From NCBI RefSeq assembly GCF_001039275.2, contig NZ_CP030117.1, positions 4,216,001 to 4,280,000 of the forward strand: a DNA stretch of 64,000 nt, read 5' to 3'. Every line of letters starts with the position of its first letter. Positions within the stretch are counted from its first letter, which is position 1. Positions 1-7,840 of this stretch are shown here, one piece after another. Below the pieces are notes generated by a model that worked only from the letters and a program-made list of their open reading frames with translations, searched no databases and had not been told where the DNA came from. This stretch comes from Brevibacillus brevis (GTDB lineage: Bacteria; Bacillota; Bacilli; Brevibacillales; Brevibacillaceae). Made by a program: the position numbers and the translations under genes.

Positions 1-11
1 CACAGCATACT

Positions 12-49
12 AAAAAGCGTGCAGATGAGCTGGTTCTGCACGCTTTTTT
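12..49. terminator. Bidirectional rho-independent terminator
   Basis: An 8-bp GC-rich stem (17-24 with 36-43) is flanked by A5 on the left and T6 on the right, so it can stop transcription from either side. It probably closes a gene lying left of the window. Confidence 0.8.
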
Positions 50-135
50 GTTCGTACACCCCTTCTTACTAGAAGGAAGTAGCTTATCTGACTCGAATCT
101 ATTTCCTAAGACTGCCACTCAAAAGGGGGAAATGT

Positions 136-600
136 ATGGAAAAGCGGCACAGGGTGCTATTCCAGCAGCTAGAGGATTATCGACAGGAGACGTTAAAAGC
201 AATCGCTGGTTTGACGGATGAAGATGCGAACATCATTCCCGATGGTTTTTCCAACAATATCTTGTGGAATCTAGGGCACATCTATCTCGATCAGTATTTA
301 TGGATCGCTCACCTTACAAAAGAAACGATCCCAATCCCCCCTGGCTTCAACGAATGGTTCAACTTCGGGACAAAACCTGCTGACTGGGATACACCACCAC
401 CGAATCTTGAAGTGCTCGTCACGTTATTACAAGAACAACCTCAGAAGATCCAAGCTGCTTACAAGGATCGATTAGAAGAAGAATTTCCCGCAACGGAATC
501 CGGCATGCATACGATTGCACAAGTGCTTGTCCGAACGATTTTTCACGAAGGGGTGCACCTCGCCTCCCTCAATACAATCAGGAGGTTTCTTGGCAAATGA
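136..600 (+). CDS. DinB-family protein
   Basis: A 154-residue protein with the look of the DinB/YfiT four-helix-bundle superfamily. These are usually metal-binding enzymes, including thiol-dependent transferases, or stress proteins of unknown substrate. Visible signs are the first-helix pattern LEDYRQETL, a helix-2 histidine in NLGHIYLDQ near residue 48 and a late helix with FHEGVHLASL. The last two would supply metal-ligand histidines. The start has an AGGGGGA ribosome binding site at 124-130. The stop overlaps the start of the next gene (ATGA at 597-600), so the two are probably translationally coupled. The substrate cannot be told from sequence. Confidence 0.8.
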   Translation: MEKRHRVLFQQLEDYRQETLKAIAGLTDEDANIIPDGFSNNILWNLGHIYLDQYLWIAHLTKETIPIPPGFNEWFNFGTKPADWDTPPPNLEVLVTLLQEQPQKIQAAYKDRLEEEFPATESGMHTIAQVLVRTIFHEGVHLASLNTIRRFLGK

Positions 601-965
601 ATCAGATCATAACACCTATTTTTCGCATGTTTGACGTTGAGAAGGCAAGAGAGTTTTATGTGGAGTTTCTAGGGTTTCAGATTGATTGGGAGCATCGTTA
701 CGAGGATCACTTTCCTTTATACATGCAAATTTCCTCACCATCATGCACGCTTCATCTGTCTGAGCATCACGGGGATGCTTGTCCTGGCTCAGCGATTCGG
801 GTACAGGTAGAGAACATTGAGCTTTTTCATCAGTCACTGTTGCGTCAAGGATACATGTACGCTCGTCCCGGTCTAGAAGAGACGCCGTGGGGAACGCTTG
901 AAGTGAGCGTGACCGATCCTTTTGGCAATCGCCTTCATTTTTATCAGCCTGTTGATCATACGTAG
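597..965 (+). CDS. Glyoxalase/bleomycin-resistance (VOC) family protein
   Basis: A 122-residue single-domain vicinal-oxygen-chelate protein. It begins with the typical strand IFRMFDVEKAREFYVEFLGF and ends with the paired motif VSVTDPFGNRLHFYQP seen in glyoxalase-superfamily members related to antibiotic-binding proteins. Such proteins are metal-dependent lyases or drug-sequestering dimers, and the substrate here is unknown. Its ATG overlaps the stop of the DinB-family gene, which suggests one transcript ending at the hairpin at 980-1019. Confidence 0.85.
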   Translation: MNQIITPIFRMFDVEKAREFYVEFLGFQIDWEHRYEDHFPLYMQISSPSCTLHLSEHHGDACPGSAIRVQVENIELFHQSLLRQGYMYARPGLEETPWGTLEVSVTDPFGNRLHFYQPVDHT

Positions 966-979
966 ACGGATACTAAGAA

Positions 980-1019
980 AGCCCAGCCGGAGTTCCTTTA
1001 CAGGAGCCACCGCTGGGCT
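980..1019. terminator. Terminator between VOC gene and tRNA cluster
   Basis: The arms AGCCCAGC (980-987) and GCTGGGCT (1012-1019) form a stem with a long loop. It is followed by a T-rich stretch on the plus strand and lies just past the 3' end of the minus-strand tRNA cluster, so it may serve both. Confidence 0.6.
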
Positions 1020-1044
1020 ATTTCATTTTACATTTAAACATATA

Positions 1045-1121
1045 TGGGGCGATCGATGGGACTTGAACCCACGAGTGCCGGAGCCACAATCCGGTGCGTT
1101 AACCCCTTCGCCACGACCGCC
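1045..1121 (-). tRNA. tRNA-His (GTG)
   Basis: A cloverleaf can be drawn. It has a 7-bp acceptor stem with one G-U pair, the extra 5' G at position -1 that is diagnostic of tRNA-His, anticodon loop TTGTGGC (anticodon GTG), a T-loop with GGTTCAAGTCC and an encoded CCA (1047-1045). It is the last gene of the five-tRNA cluster. Confidence 0.97.
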
Positions 1122-1137
1122 ATATATAGGGTTTGCT

Positions 1138-1224
1138 TGGTGCGGTCGAGAGGACTTGAACCTCCACGGTGTTGCCACCACTAGAACCTGAATCTAGCGC
1201 GTCTGCCAATTCCGCCACGACCGC
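1138..1224 (-). tRNA. tRNA-Leu (CAG)
   Basis: A class II tRNA with a long variable arm. It has acceptor GCGGTCG paired with CGACCGC, anticodon loop TTCAGGT (anticodon CAG), T-arm GGTTCAAGTCC and an encoded CCA. It is the fourth gene of the cluster. Confidence 0.97.
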
Positions 1225-1233
1225 ATATAAAAA

Positions 1234-1309
1234 TGGTGGAGGCTGACGGGATCGAACCGCCGACCCTCTGCTTGTAAGGCAGATGCTCTCCCAGCTGAGC
1301 TAAGCCTCC
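1234..1309 (-). tRNA. tRNA-Val (TAC)
   Basis: Acceptor GGAGGCT pairs with AGCCTCC. The anticodon loop is CTTACAA (anticodon TAC), the T-arm is GGTTCGATCCC, and CCA is encoded. It is the third gene of the cluster. Confidence 0.97.
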
Positions 1310-1369
1310 CTACCCCAAACAAGTTGTTGGGGCCCCGCAAAGCAATTGCTTGACTATGCGGGATATAAG

Positions 1370-1443
1370 TGACCCGTAGGGGATTCGAACCCCTGTATGA
1401 CAGCGTGAAAGGCTGCTGTGTTAAACCGCTTCACCAACGGGCC
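1370..1443 (-). tRNA. tRNA-Glu (TTC)
   Basis: Acceptor GGCCCGT pairs with ACGGGTC through one G-U pair. The anticodon loop is CTTTCAC (anticodon TTC) and the T-arm is GGTTCGAATCC. Unlike its neighbours it has no encoded CCA, because the genomic sequence after the discriminator A is CT. Confidence 0.95.
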
Positions 1444-1451
1444 AGGTATGA

Positions 1452-1544
1452 TGGCGGATGGAGTGGGATTTGAACCCACGAGACGGTTCGACACCGCCTA
1501 CACGATTTCCAATCGTGCTCCTTCGGCCGCTCGGACATCCATCC
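1452..1544 (-). tRNA. tRNA-Ser (GGA)
   Basis: A class II tRNA with a long variable arm. It has acceptor GGATGGA paired with TCCATCC, discriminator G, encoded CCA and anticodon loop TTGGAAA (anticodon GGA). It is the first gene of the cluster, nearest the promoter at 1579-1607. Confidence 0.97.
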
Positions 1545-1578
1545 ATCAAGCCTGTAAGCGTTCGCTTCGGCAAGAATT

Positions 1579-1607
1579 AATCTATCATATTCACAACATG
1601 ATTTCAA
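1579..1607 (-). promoter_or_regulatory. SigA-type promoter of the tRNA cluster
   Basis: On the minus strand there is TTGAAA (1607-1602), a 17-bp spacer and TAGATT (1584-1579). This lies about 35 bases upstream of tRNA-Ser and points towards the tRNAs. Confidence 0.7.
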
Positions 1608-1763
1608 GTGATATTTTGAAAGTTTTCCCCTTGGTTGACCTCCGTGCCATTCATATCAGGCGATTATCTATCGAAACGAAAAAAGGGAGATTGCCTAAAG
1701 CAACATCACTTCCTGTTCAATATGATACAAGTAGTATCCCTTTACAAAACGGAGTGATGCCAG

Positions 1764-2048
1764 TTGTCAAAAAGAAAACGCCGTTCAGTAGGCTTCCCCT
1801 GTTTGTACGGAAACTGGTGTGGGCCTGGATGCTCCGGGCCGGGTGCGCCAATTGATGACGTCGACAGATGTTGCAAGAGGCATGATGATTGCTATCAAAA
1901 GCATGGCTATTTTTCTTGTCATTGCGATCAGGAGCTCGTACGCTGCCTTCGAAATAAAGTAAATAACTCAACAGAAAAAGGGAGAATGGCCGGTCTCATC
2001 TCGAATTTTTTCTCTCGAACAGGATGCTTTCCCAGCAATCCCCGCTAG
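1764..2048 (+). CDS. Small phospholipase A2-like protein
   Basis: A 94-residue cysteine-rich protein. It contains the calcium-loop pattern [11 protein letters not shown] (about residues 15-25) and the catalytic helix [13 protein letters not shown] (about residues 32-44), whose His-Asp pair is the active site of secreted phospholipases A2. There is no signal peptide, so either it is not exported by Sec or it acts inside the cell or spore. It starts with TTG, preceded by GGAG at 1751-1754. It stands alone between the tRNA cluster and an unrelated small ORF. Enzyme activity is inferred from the motif only. Confidence 0.8.
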   Translation: MSKRKRRSVGFPCLYGNWCGPGCSGPGAPIDDVDRCCKRHDDCYQKHGYFSCHCDQELVRCLRNKVNNSTEKGRMAGLISNFFSRTGCFPSNPR

Positions 2049-2183
2049 TTTTTTCTGAATCATTTTCCTTGTCAGTTTTCATCCCAAAAACGGTAACAAC
2101 TTGGACATGAATCAGACATAATTCCCTTGTTTTTCCTTGTATTTTTTTGGTACTCTATTGAATGTCCAAGGAGGGTACGCAGC

Positions 2184-2387
2184 GTGGAATTGCACATACG
2201 AACAGACGCCAGTGTGGCGCTGACGTTAAAGAGAGAAATTATTTGTCATGGTATTTCCCGTTTTTATGTCCGTCCATACGATGATGATCAAGTAGAATTT
2301 ATATTCCTAGCACTATCAGAGCACCAGAAGAAGCTGCTGTCCTATTCATTACGAAATTACAGCTACTCTCTAACATATCTAGCTTAA
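2184..2387 (+). CDS. Small conserved-looking protein, function unknown
   Basis: A 67-residue ORF that I do not recognise. The GTG start at 2184 is chosen because an ideal AAGGAGG (2168-2174) precedes it by 9 bases. An in-frame upstream extension to 2127 would run through this binding site. The product is mixed polar and hydrophobic without a membrane segment, and it is followed by a terminator-like hairpin. Confidence 0.6.
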   Translation: MELHIRTDASVALTLKREIICHGISRFYVRPYDDDQVEFIFLALSEHQKKLLSYSLRNYSYSLTYLA

Positions 2388-2407
2388 TCTTCTACGGCCA
2401 TTTTTCT

Positions 2408-2424
2408 CCCCTTTTTTAAAGGGG
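2408..2424. terminator. Terminator shared by the small ORF and thiM
   Basis: CCCCTTT (2408-2414) pairs with AAAGGGG (2418-2424), followed by a T run on the plus strand and T-rich sequence on the minus strand. It sits between two convergent genes. Confidence 0.6.
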
Positions 2425-2429
2425 AATTT

Positions 2430-3239
2430 TTATTGTTTTTTTTCGATGTACCCAAAAAGGCGAACATCCTCTGGGGTCAAGTTATGCAACGCATTCAAAA
2501 ATTCGACTTGGAAACTGCCTGGCCCTACTCCTGCTGCTTTCTCTGCTGCCAGCTGCGCAGCAACACCGTAGCATACCAATGCTGCAGCTCCGGCGATCAG
2601 CTTGTCATTTGCAATGGCTGCAAACGCTCCCATAACAGATGTTAACAAGCAGCCAGTTCCGGTCACCTTCGTTAAGATTGGATGACCATTATGGATCGAG
2701 TATGTTGTTTCTCCATCCGAAACCACATCGACCTTGCCCGTAATCGCAACGATTGTCCCAAGCTTTCTCGCTGCTTCTTTCGCTAGGTCCGCGACATCTC
2801 CTCCCGCTTTCTTCGCATCTACCCCTTTAATTTCCCAGCGCTCCCCGATGACATTGGCAATCTCGGCAGCATTTCCTCTTATGAGGGTTAGGTCGAGTTC
2901 CTGCGCAAGATGTTGACTTGTCTCGGTTCGGTACAATGTTGCTCCCGCTCCCACTGGATCAAACAAAACAGGCACGCCATGCTGATTCGCCGATTTTCCT
3001 GCGATCAGCATCGCTTCGATCTCATGCTCGTTCAATGTCCCTATATTCAATACAAGAGCTCCGGCGATCTTTGCCATGTCTGCCACCTCTTGTTTGGCGT
3101 ACGCCATGACAGGTGATGCACCAAGAGCTAACAAGCCGTTCGCTGTAAAGTTCGTGACAACTACGTTCGTCATGTTATGTACAAGAGGATTTTCCTCGCG
3201 CACTTTAATTAGCAATTGTCCGATTGTCTCCAGAATCAT
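2430..3239 (-). CDS. thiM: Hydroxyethylthiazole kinase
   Basis: A 269-residue kinase of the ribokinase-like ThiM family. It phosphorylates 4-methyl-5-(2-hydroxyethyl)thiazole to salvage the thiazole half of thiamine. Family marks are the N-terminal [20 protein letters not shown] (about residues 19-38), the FDPVGAGA motif near residue 93 and the catalytic anion-hole motif [15 protein letters not shown] near residue 192. Its length is typical. The start lies inside the end of the upstream hypothetical gene (35-base overlap). No thiD, thiE or TPP riboswitch was seen nearby, so this looks like an isolated salvage gene. Confidence 0.95.
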   Translation of the reverse strand: MILETIGQLLIKVREENPLVHNMTNVVVTNFTANGLLALGASPVMAYAKQEVADMAKIAGALVLNIGTLNEHEIEAMLIAGKSANQHGVPVLFDPVGAGATLYRTETSQHLAQELDLTLIRGNAAEIANVIGERWEIKGVDAKKAGGDVADLAKEAARKLGTIVAITGKVDVVSDGETTYSIHNGHPILTKVTGTGCLLTSVMGAFAAIANDKLIAGAAALVCYGVAAQLAAEKAAGVGPGSFQVEFLNALHNLTPEDVRLFGYIEKKQ

Positions 3240-3837
3240 GATCGTTACCCCTTTCCTCTTGAACGGCGACTCGTGGAATCATCTTGTACACCTCGATGAC
3301 ATCCCCTAATATAGAATGCTCTTGCATGACGCCAATGATGATATACGAATGTTTTATGATGGGTAATTCGCGCATGTCAGCTACAATTTTCCACACTTTC
3401 CCATCATCATCCGTCACACTAGCACTGAAGGAGACTCTTCCCGCCCCTTCTTTCAAGATGTCCACGGCATCCACAACTCCACATATTTTCATCCGATCAT
3501 CTGGATGCATGATCCGGTTTTCCTCGACCCATTTTAGCTTCATTTCTTCTACTTTTAATGTTTTCCATCGATCAAGGAACTCCCAGTCTTTGGAATGCGG
3601 AAATATATGCTTCGTTTGCTCAAGGAAGGTGTTGTACTCTCCGTGCAGTTGATCTACATAATCATCTACATCCTCAGAAATCACGCGAATCGAATCTTCC
3701 CCGCATGTACGGATGTGGTGGGCCAGGTATTTGAAGGACTCGATCATGTCAAAGTTCCCCCAACCCCAGGCCTGTTCGCCGAAAACTCCCCCCCGGGTTC
3801 GGCATTTTAGGCAGGTGAAGTAATAGTATGTAGGCAT
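3205..3837 (-). CDS. Hypothetical protein overlapping thiM
   Basis: A 210-residue soluble protein that I do not recognise. The N-terminus carries a CLKC pair (residues 9-12) that could bind metal together with Cys46, and the middle is acidic and helical. It starts at an ATG preceded by AGGGGA. Its 3' end overlaps the 5' end of thiM by 35 bases, so the two are probably co-transcribed, but nothing in the sequence ties it to thiamine metabolism. Confidence 0.6.
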   Translation of the reverse strand: MPTYYYFTCLKCRTRGGVFGEQAWGWGNFDMIESFKYLAHHIRTCGEDSIRVISEDVDDYVDQLHGEYNTFLEQTKHIFPHSKDWEFLDRWKTLKVEEMKLKWVEENRIMHPDDRMKICGVVDAVDILKEGAGRVSFSASVTDDDGKVWKIVADMRELPIIKHSYIIIGVMQEHSILGDVIEVYKMIPRVAVQEERGNDHDSGDNRTIAN

Positions 3838-3992
3838 ATCTGTTCCCCTATCTCCCCTATTTTGTCTCTCTTTTGGTATCGGTTGAGGAAGCGAAGCAAT
3901 TTATGTTACATTCGAACCTATTTTTTGAAACTTCTCACGCAATTTGTTCACAATTTAACTTGTAGTATTTAGTGTAAGTTAAATCACAAAAG

Positions 3993-4023
3993 GTGGCTCC
4001 CCCCAAATTTATCGGGAAGCCAC
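3993..4023 (-). terminator. Terminator of the rtcB transcript
   Basis: GTGGCT (3993-3998) pairs with AGCCAC (4018-4023), with CCC/GGG extending the stem. On the minus strand it is followed by a T4 run, just past the rtcB stop at 4030. Confidence 0.7.
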
Positions 4024-4029
4024 TCTTCA

Positions 4030-5469
4030 TTATACTCCTTTTATGGCAATAAGAGGGTTACATTTTGCGACGACAGATGCAAGATTTGCACCTACAACCG
4101 AATCGATGATTTGATCCACATCTTTATAGGCTTGCGGGCATTCATCAAGGATGGAAGCGAGCGAACGATGATTCACCATGATCTCATCTTCCTGTCCCAC
4201 GCGCATCGCCTGCTCGAATTGATCGATGGTCACAAGCTCCTTCGTTGCTTTGCGGGAACGAACACGCCCTGCACCATGACAGATCGAATAAAAGTTTTTG
4301 GCACCTGCGTCCGATCCGACCATAATATAGGACGATGTTCCCATAGAACCTGGGATCAAGGCTGGGTGTCCCGTTTCACGGTAAGCTTTCGGATTTTGGA
4401 AATGGCCTGCTGGCAATGCCTTCGTCGCTCCTTTGCGGTGGACGAGCATCGGTGTGTTGCGATGGAATTCTTTCAAGGCGTAATTATGCATCAAATCATA
4501 CAGGACTGGCGTACGCATCTCGCTACCGAAAACGTCCCGGAACGCCTGCTCCACTGAAAATCCGATCATATGCCGATTTGTTACCGCAAAGTTCAGCGCG
4601 GAATACATCAAATTCAAATACTGTTGTCCTTCCTCGCTTTGGATCGGAGCATATACCAGGCTCGGCTCAGGATTATGAATCCCCCATTTGTACATAGCTT
4701 CCTTGAAGCTTTTCGTGTAATCCCGCCCTAGCATAGCCCCCCACGCTCGCGAACCGGAATGAATCATGATGACGACCTGACCGTCGAACAGTCCCCACGC
4801 TTTCGCAATCTCCCTGTTCTCCTCCGCGATGTCGATATGCTGGATTTCAATAAAGTGGTTACCGCCCCCCAATGTTCCCAACTGGCCCCACGCACGACTC
4901 CAGGATTTTTGCGGTATTTGCTCCAGGAAGGAATGGTCGAATTCAAATGTGTACTTTTCGACATGCGAGAAAGAACGACGTAAAGTGTCAGGCGCTTCTT
5001 CTGTATCCGGAATGTAGTTGCCAGGCAGTCCTTGTAAGCCATGCTTCACCACTTCCTCCAAGCGAATATCTGTAAAATGCGTATTTCCCCGTTCGTTTGT
5101 CGGGACGTACGCTTCGATCGCTTCGATCAATGCACGTTTTAGGCTCTTGTCTTTAAGGTCGTCTCGATGCAACGGAGTCAGATGCACACGCATGCCACAT
5201 CCAATGTCTGATCCAACGATGGAGGGCGAGACAAATCCATCGGCAAGATTCCAAACCGCTGTCGTCCCAATACAGGTCCCAACACCCACATGTGCATCAG
5301 GGGTGTACGAAAAATAAACATTTCGCGGAATACGCAAATTATTGTCTGCCATTTGATATACGCGTTCACCGAAGCTCGCAAATACTTCGTCATTTGCAAA
5401 AACGTGCACATCTCCATGCTCCAGTTTCACTTCACGATGGTTGTTTCCATGCAAAATTGTTTTCATCAT
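4030..5469 (-). CDS. rtcB: RtcB-family RNA ligase
   Basis: A 479-residue RtcB-family protein. The family joins 2',3'-cyclic phosphate or 3'-phosphate RNA ends to 5'-OH ends using GTP and Mn(II), in RNA repair. Metal and catalytic signatures are present in order: GSDIGCGM, GGGNHFIEIQ, VMIHSGSRAWG, the DLMHNYALKEFH histidine and the C-terminal SICHGAGR, whose histidine forms the GMP adduct in RtcB. I place the start at 5469, after AGGAGA. An in-frame start at 5544 would add 25 poorly structured residues. The gene is divergent from two WYL-domain genes, which may control it. No archease or rtcA is nearby. Confidence 0.9.
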   Translation of the reverse strand: MMKTILHGNNHREVKLEHGDVHVFANDEVFASFGERVYQMADNNLRIPRNVYFSYTPDAHVGVGTCIGTTAVWNLADGFVSPSIVGSDIGCGMRVHLTPLHRDDLKDKSLKRALIEAIEAYVPTNERGNTHFTDIRLEEVVKHGLQGLPGNYIPDTEEAPDTLRRSFSHVEKYTFEFDHSFLEQIPQKSWSRAWGQLGTLGGGNHFIEIQHIDIAEENREIAKAWGLFDGQVVIMIHSGSRAWGAMLGRDYTKSFKEAMYKWGIHNPEPSLVYAPIQSEEGQQYLNLMYSALNFAVTNRHMIGFSVEQAFRDVFGSEMRTPVLYDLMHNYALKEFHRNTPMLVHRKGATKALPAGHFQNPKAYRETGHPALIPGSMGTSSYIMVGSDAGAKNFYSICHGAGRVRSRKATKELVTIDQFEQAMRVGQEDEIMVNHRSLASILDECPQAYKDVDQIIDSVVGANLASVVAKCNPLIAIKGV

Positions 5470-5552
5470 CCATTTCTCCTGTCTCTCACAGCCTGCGCTG
5501 TTTTTCATACTCTTATTTTCCATCTGCGCATGTGGTTTGAACATGGTAAAAG

Positions 5553-5602
5553 TATTACGAACCTCTTTTTATCATTGACTTCTCTTCAGCCTCTTCGTAA
5601 TA
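5553..5602. promoter_or_regulatory. Divergent promoter region with a 9-bp inverted repeat
   Basis: TATTACGAA (5553-5561) and TTCGTAATA (5594-5602) are perfect inverted copies 32 bases apart. Rightwards, TTGACT (5575-5580), a 17-bp spacer and TAATAT (5598-5603) form a good SigA promoter for the WYL genes. Leftwards, TAATAC (5557-5552) can be the -10 for rtcB, but no matching -35 is seen, which suggests that rtcB needs an activator. Operator function is inferred. Confidence 0.5.
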
Positions 5603-5649
5603 TGAGGACTAATTTGGAAATAAATGACGAATGAATAAGGATGAATGTA

Positions 5650-6945
5650 ATGGCACGCGAAAGCTTTGACAAAGAGCTGCAATTGCTCCGTCTCCTGTTT
5701 TTGACCGCTGGTGCCTACAATCGGCAGCAGTTAGCCGAGCGGCTCGGAATCTCCGTTCATACCCTTGATAAAACGATAAAAAAGCTGAAGGACATCCAAT
5801 CGACCTTTTATCAGCATGTCGGCGATGAGGAGAAAAAAGAGTATTACGCACAGCTTCGTTACAACTATTTTGAGGTGACGGACAATTTCTTGATGTTTTT
5901 GTACCATGCAAAATCATTGAAGGATTCGGAGGTAGAGCGACTGTCTCACATCTTGGAAAAGCTCAGACACCAGCCTCTCTCCATTAAAGATTTGCTGGAT
6001 ACGTTTGTGGATACAGAACCCGATGAAAAAACGATTCGCCAGGATATGAAATACCTGGAGGAAGTTGGCGTGATAAAAAATGTGAGTGAGGTCAGACCGT
6101 ACGTTTATCAGTTCGACGGTGAGCTACTGGACTCGTTGACGGACGACGAGCTATTGGACCTGTATGATTTCACCGACTTCATGGCTAATACACAGCTACC
6201 GGCCGTCCCTGGTTATCTCTTGCAAGAAAAAGTGAAGCGTTATCTCAAATATCGCTTGAAGCTAACCGATGCATCTGCGTTTTTATACAAGTATCATTTC
6301 GTCTCACGTATTCTCGATGAATATCAAGCTTTGCTTCTCACAGAAGCCATTCGTCAGCGAAAAATCGTTGAATTTCACTACTACACGCCCAAACGCCGAA
6401 AGTTTTATGATTCCCAAAATACGAATCCGGCTTTCCAACGGGATACATCCGGGCGCCATCAAAAAGTGATTCCACTCCGGGTTATTTTTGATCATCAATA
6501 CGGCAGATGGTACTTGCTGGCACAAGGATGTGGCAATGGTCCGCTCCGCAAATACCGTGTGGAGGGTATGACCAAGCTCGTAACAGGCAAATCCGTTACG
6601 CCGGAAATCTTCTCTTCCTTGCAAGCGAGTGCGGATGAGCGCATTACCCATAGTTGGCTGATTGATACCGGAAAACTCGTAACCGTACGCCTTCGCTTTT
6701 TCCAGCCTCGGGACACGCCTCATTCCTTTATCAAAGAGCGAGTGGAGGCACAGGGGCAATGGGGGATTGTGACAGAAGAATCACGGGAAAGCTTTGTGTA
6801 CGAAATAAACGTGAACAGCACGATGGAAATTACACCGTGGATACGCAGCTTCGGTTCAAGCGTCGAAGTTCTTGAACCGCTGTTTCTTCGCAAACAATTC
6901 CAAAAAGAATGGGAGGAGCTGCTCGCCTACTATGAATCTGTTTGA
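5650..6945 (+). CDS. WYL-domain transcriptional regulator, probable rtcB regulator
   Basis: A 431-residue protein. It has an N-terminal helix-turn-helix (about residues 15-45, RQQLAERLGISVHTLDKTIK), a second winged-helix-like segment and a WYL domain around the motif QYGRWYLLAQ near residue 285. WYL proteins sense ligands, often nucleic-acid fragments or nucleotides, and regulate repair or defence genes. The start at 5650 has AAGG at the right distance, while the ATG at 5641 directly abuts it. The gene is divergent from rtcB and overlaps the next WYL-like gene by 14 bases. A role in RNA-damage sensing is inferred from position. Confidence 0.8.
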   Translation: MARESFDKELQLLRLLFLTAGAYNRQQLAERLGISVHTLDKTIKKLKDIQSTFYQHVGDEEKKEYYAQLRYNYFEVTDNFLMFLYHAKSLKDSEVERLSHILEKLRHQPLSIKDLLDTFVDTEPDEKTIRQDMKYLEEVGVIKNVSEVRPYVYQFDGELLDSLTDDELLDLYDFTDFMANTQLPAVPGYLLQEKVKRYLKYRLKLTDASAFLYKYHFVSRILDEYQALLLTEAIRQRKIVEFHYYTPKRRKFYDSQNTNPAFQRDTSGRHQKVIPLRVIFDHQYGRWYLLAQGCGNGPLRKYRVEGMTKLVTGKSVTPEIFSSLQASADERITHSWLIDTGKLVTVRLRFFQPRDTPHSFIKERVEAQGQWGIVTEESRESFVYEINVNSTMEITPWIRSFGSSVEVLEPLFLRKQFQKEWEELLAYYESV

Positions 6946-7741
6946 TAAGATACATAATTACCAGCTAGTGACACGTCTCGATGAAGCAGGTGTTTATCCG
7001 GTAACCTCACACGAAAAAGCTTGGCTGGCCCTGATGCTGGCAAATCCGTCTGCGGCAGAAATTTTCGAGCCCGCTACACTCGCTAAGCTCCACCGTTTGA
7101 CACAAATACCAGAAAGTGAATCGACCGAACAAGAACGATTCGTGGAAAAGGCGCAAACGCAGGCCAAGCAGCTCTGGAGTCCGCTCGTGCGCCCCCTGCG
7201 GCGAATTATTCTCGGCAAAAATCACATAAAAATAACCGCAGCCACGAACAAAGGCCCGGTTTTTCGCAATCAACGAGGAGTTCCCTACAAGCTGGAATAT
7301 TCACTTGCCAAGAAGGCCTGGTACCTGATCTGGCTGAACATGTCTTCCAATCGCCTGATCACGACTCCGCTACATCTCATTCGCTCCGTCGATGAGCTTT
7401 ACATAGAAGATGTATGGTATGAAAGTTTTTTACCGACTATTTCGGAGCAGATCCAACAGCGCAAGCAGATGGCAAAAATTATGATCATCCGTCGTTACAA
7501 CGCTGAGCTCCAGCGCATATTGTACGCCTTTTCCTGCTTTGACAAAGAGGTCGCTTTTGATTCAGAATCGCTGGTATATACGATCACCCTGCACTATCTA
7601 TCCGACGAGCAGGAGTTTATTTTATCCCGCATTCGTTTTCTCGGCCTTCGTGTAAAAGTAGTAGAAAACGATCAACTCAAACAGCGCATGGCAGAGTCGG
7701 CAACGAACGCCTTGGCAAGATATACCGAAACTCCACTTTGA
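6932..7741 (+). CDS. Second WYL-like protein, partner of the upstream regulator
   Basis: A 269-residue protein. Its C-terminal half carries a WYL-type core with KAWYLIWLN near residue 128 and the following basic segment. The N-terminal 100 residues are helical, and I see no clear helix-turn-helix. Its start lies 14 bases inside the end of the preceding WYL gene (binding site GGGAGGAG at 6911-6918), so the two are translationally coupled and may form a heteromeric regulator. The family assignment is weaker than for the first gene. Confidence 0.65.
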   Translation: MNLFDKIHNYQLVTRLDEAGVYPVTSHEKAWLALMLANPSAAEIFEPATLAKLHRLTQIPESESTEQERFVEKAQTQAKQLWSPLVRPLRRIILGKNHIKITAATNKGPVFRNQRGVPYKLEYSLAKKAWYLIWLNMSSNRLITTPLHLIRSVDELYIEDVWYESFLPTISEQIQQRKQMAKIMIIRRYNAELQRILYAFSCFDKEVAFDSESLVYTITLHYLSDEQEFILSRIRFLGLRVKVVENDQLKQRMAESATNALARYTETPL

Positions 7742-7840
7742 TTGTCCCAAAAAATCAGGAAATCATACCCTATTCGATTTCCTGCATTTCCCTTATCATA
7801 GTTCAGGTGAGCTAGTAGCTAATCCAAGTCAGAGGTAGAA

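Noticed and set aside
1418-1855. Plus-strand frame through the tRNA cluster and the phospholipase start
   Set aside because: It is antisense to tRNA-Glu and tRNA-Ser and out of frame with the phospholipase-like gene.
2433-3309. Plus-strand frames over thiM and its upstream gene
   Set aside because: Antisense shadows of genes with clear motifs; compositions are Cys/Ser-rich and not protein-like.
3838-3990. Possible TPP riboswitch upstream of the thiM pair
   Set aside because: No CUGAGA/thi-box elements could be found.
4111-5317. Several plus-strand open frames over rtcB
   Set aside because: They are shadows of the rtcB coding frame, without binding sites or protein-like patterns.
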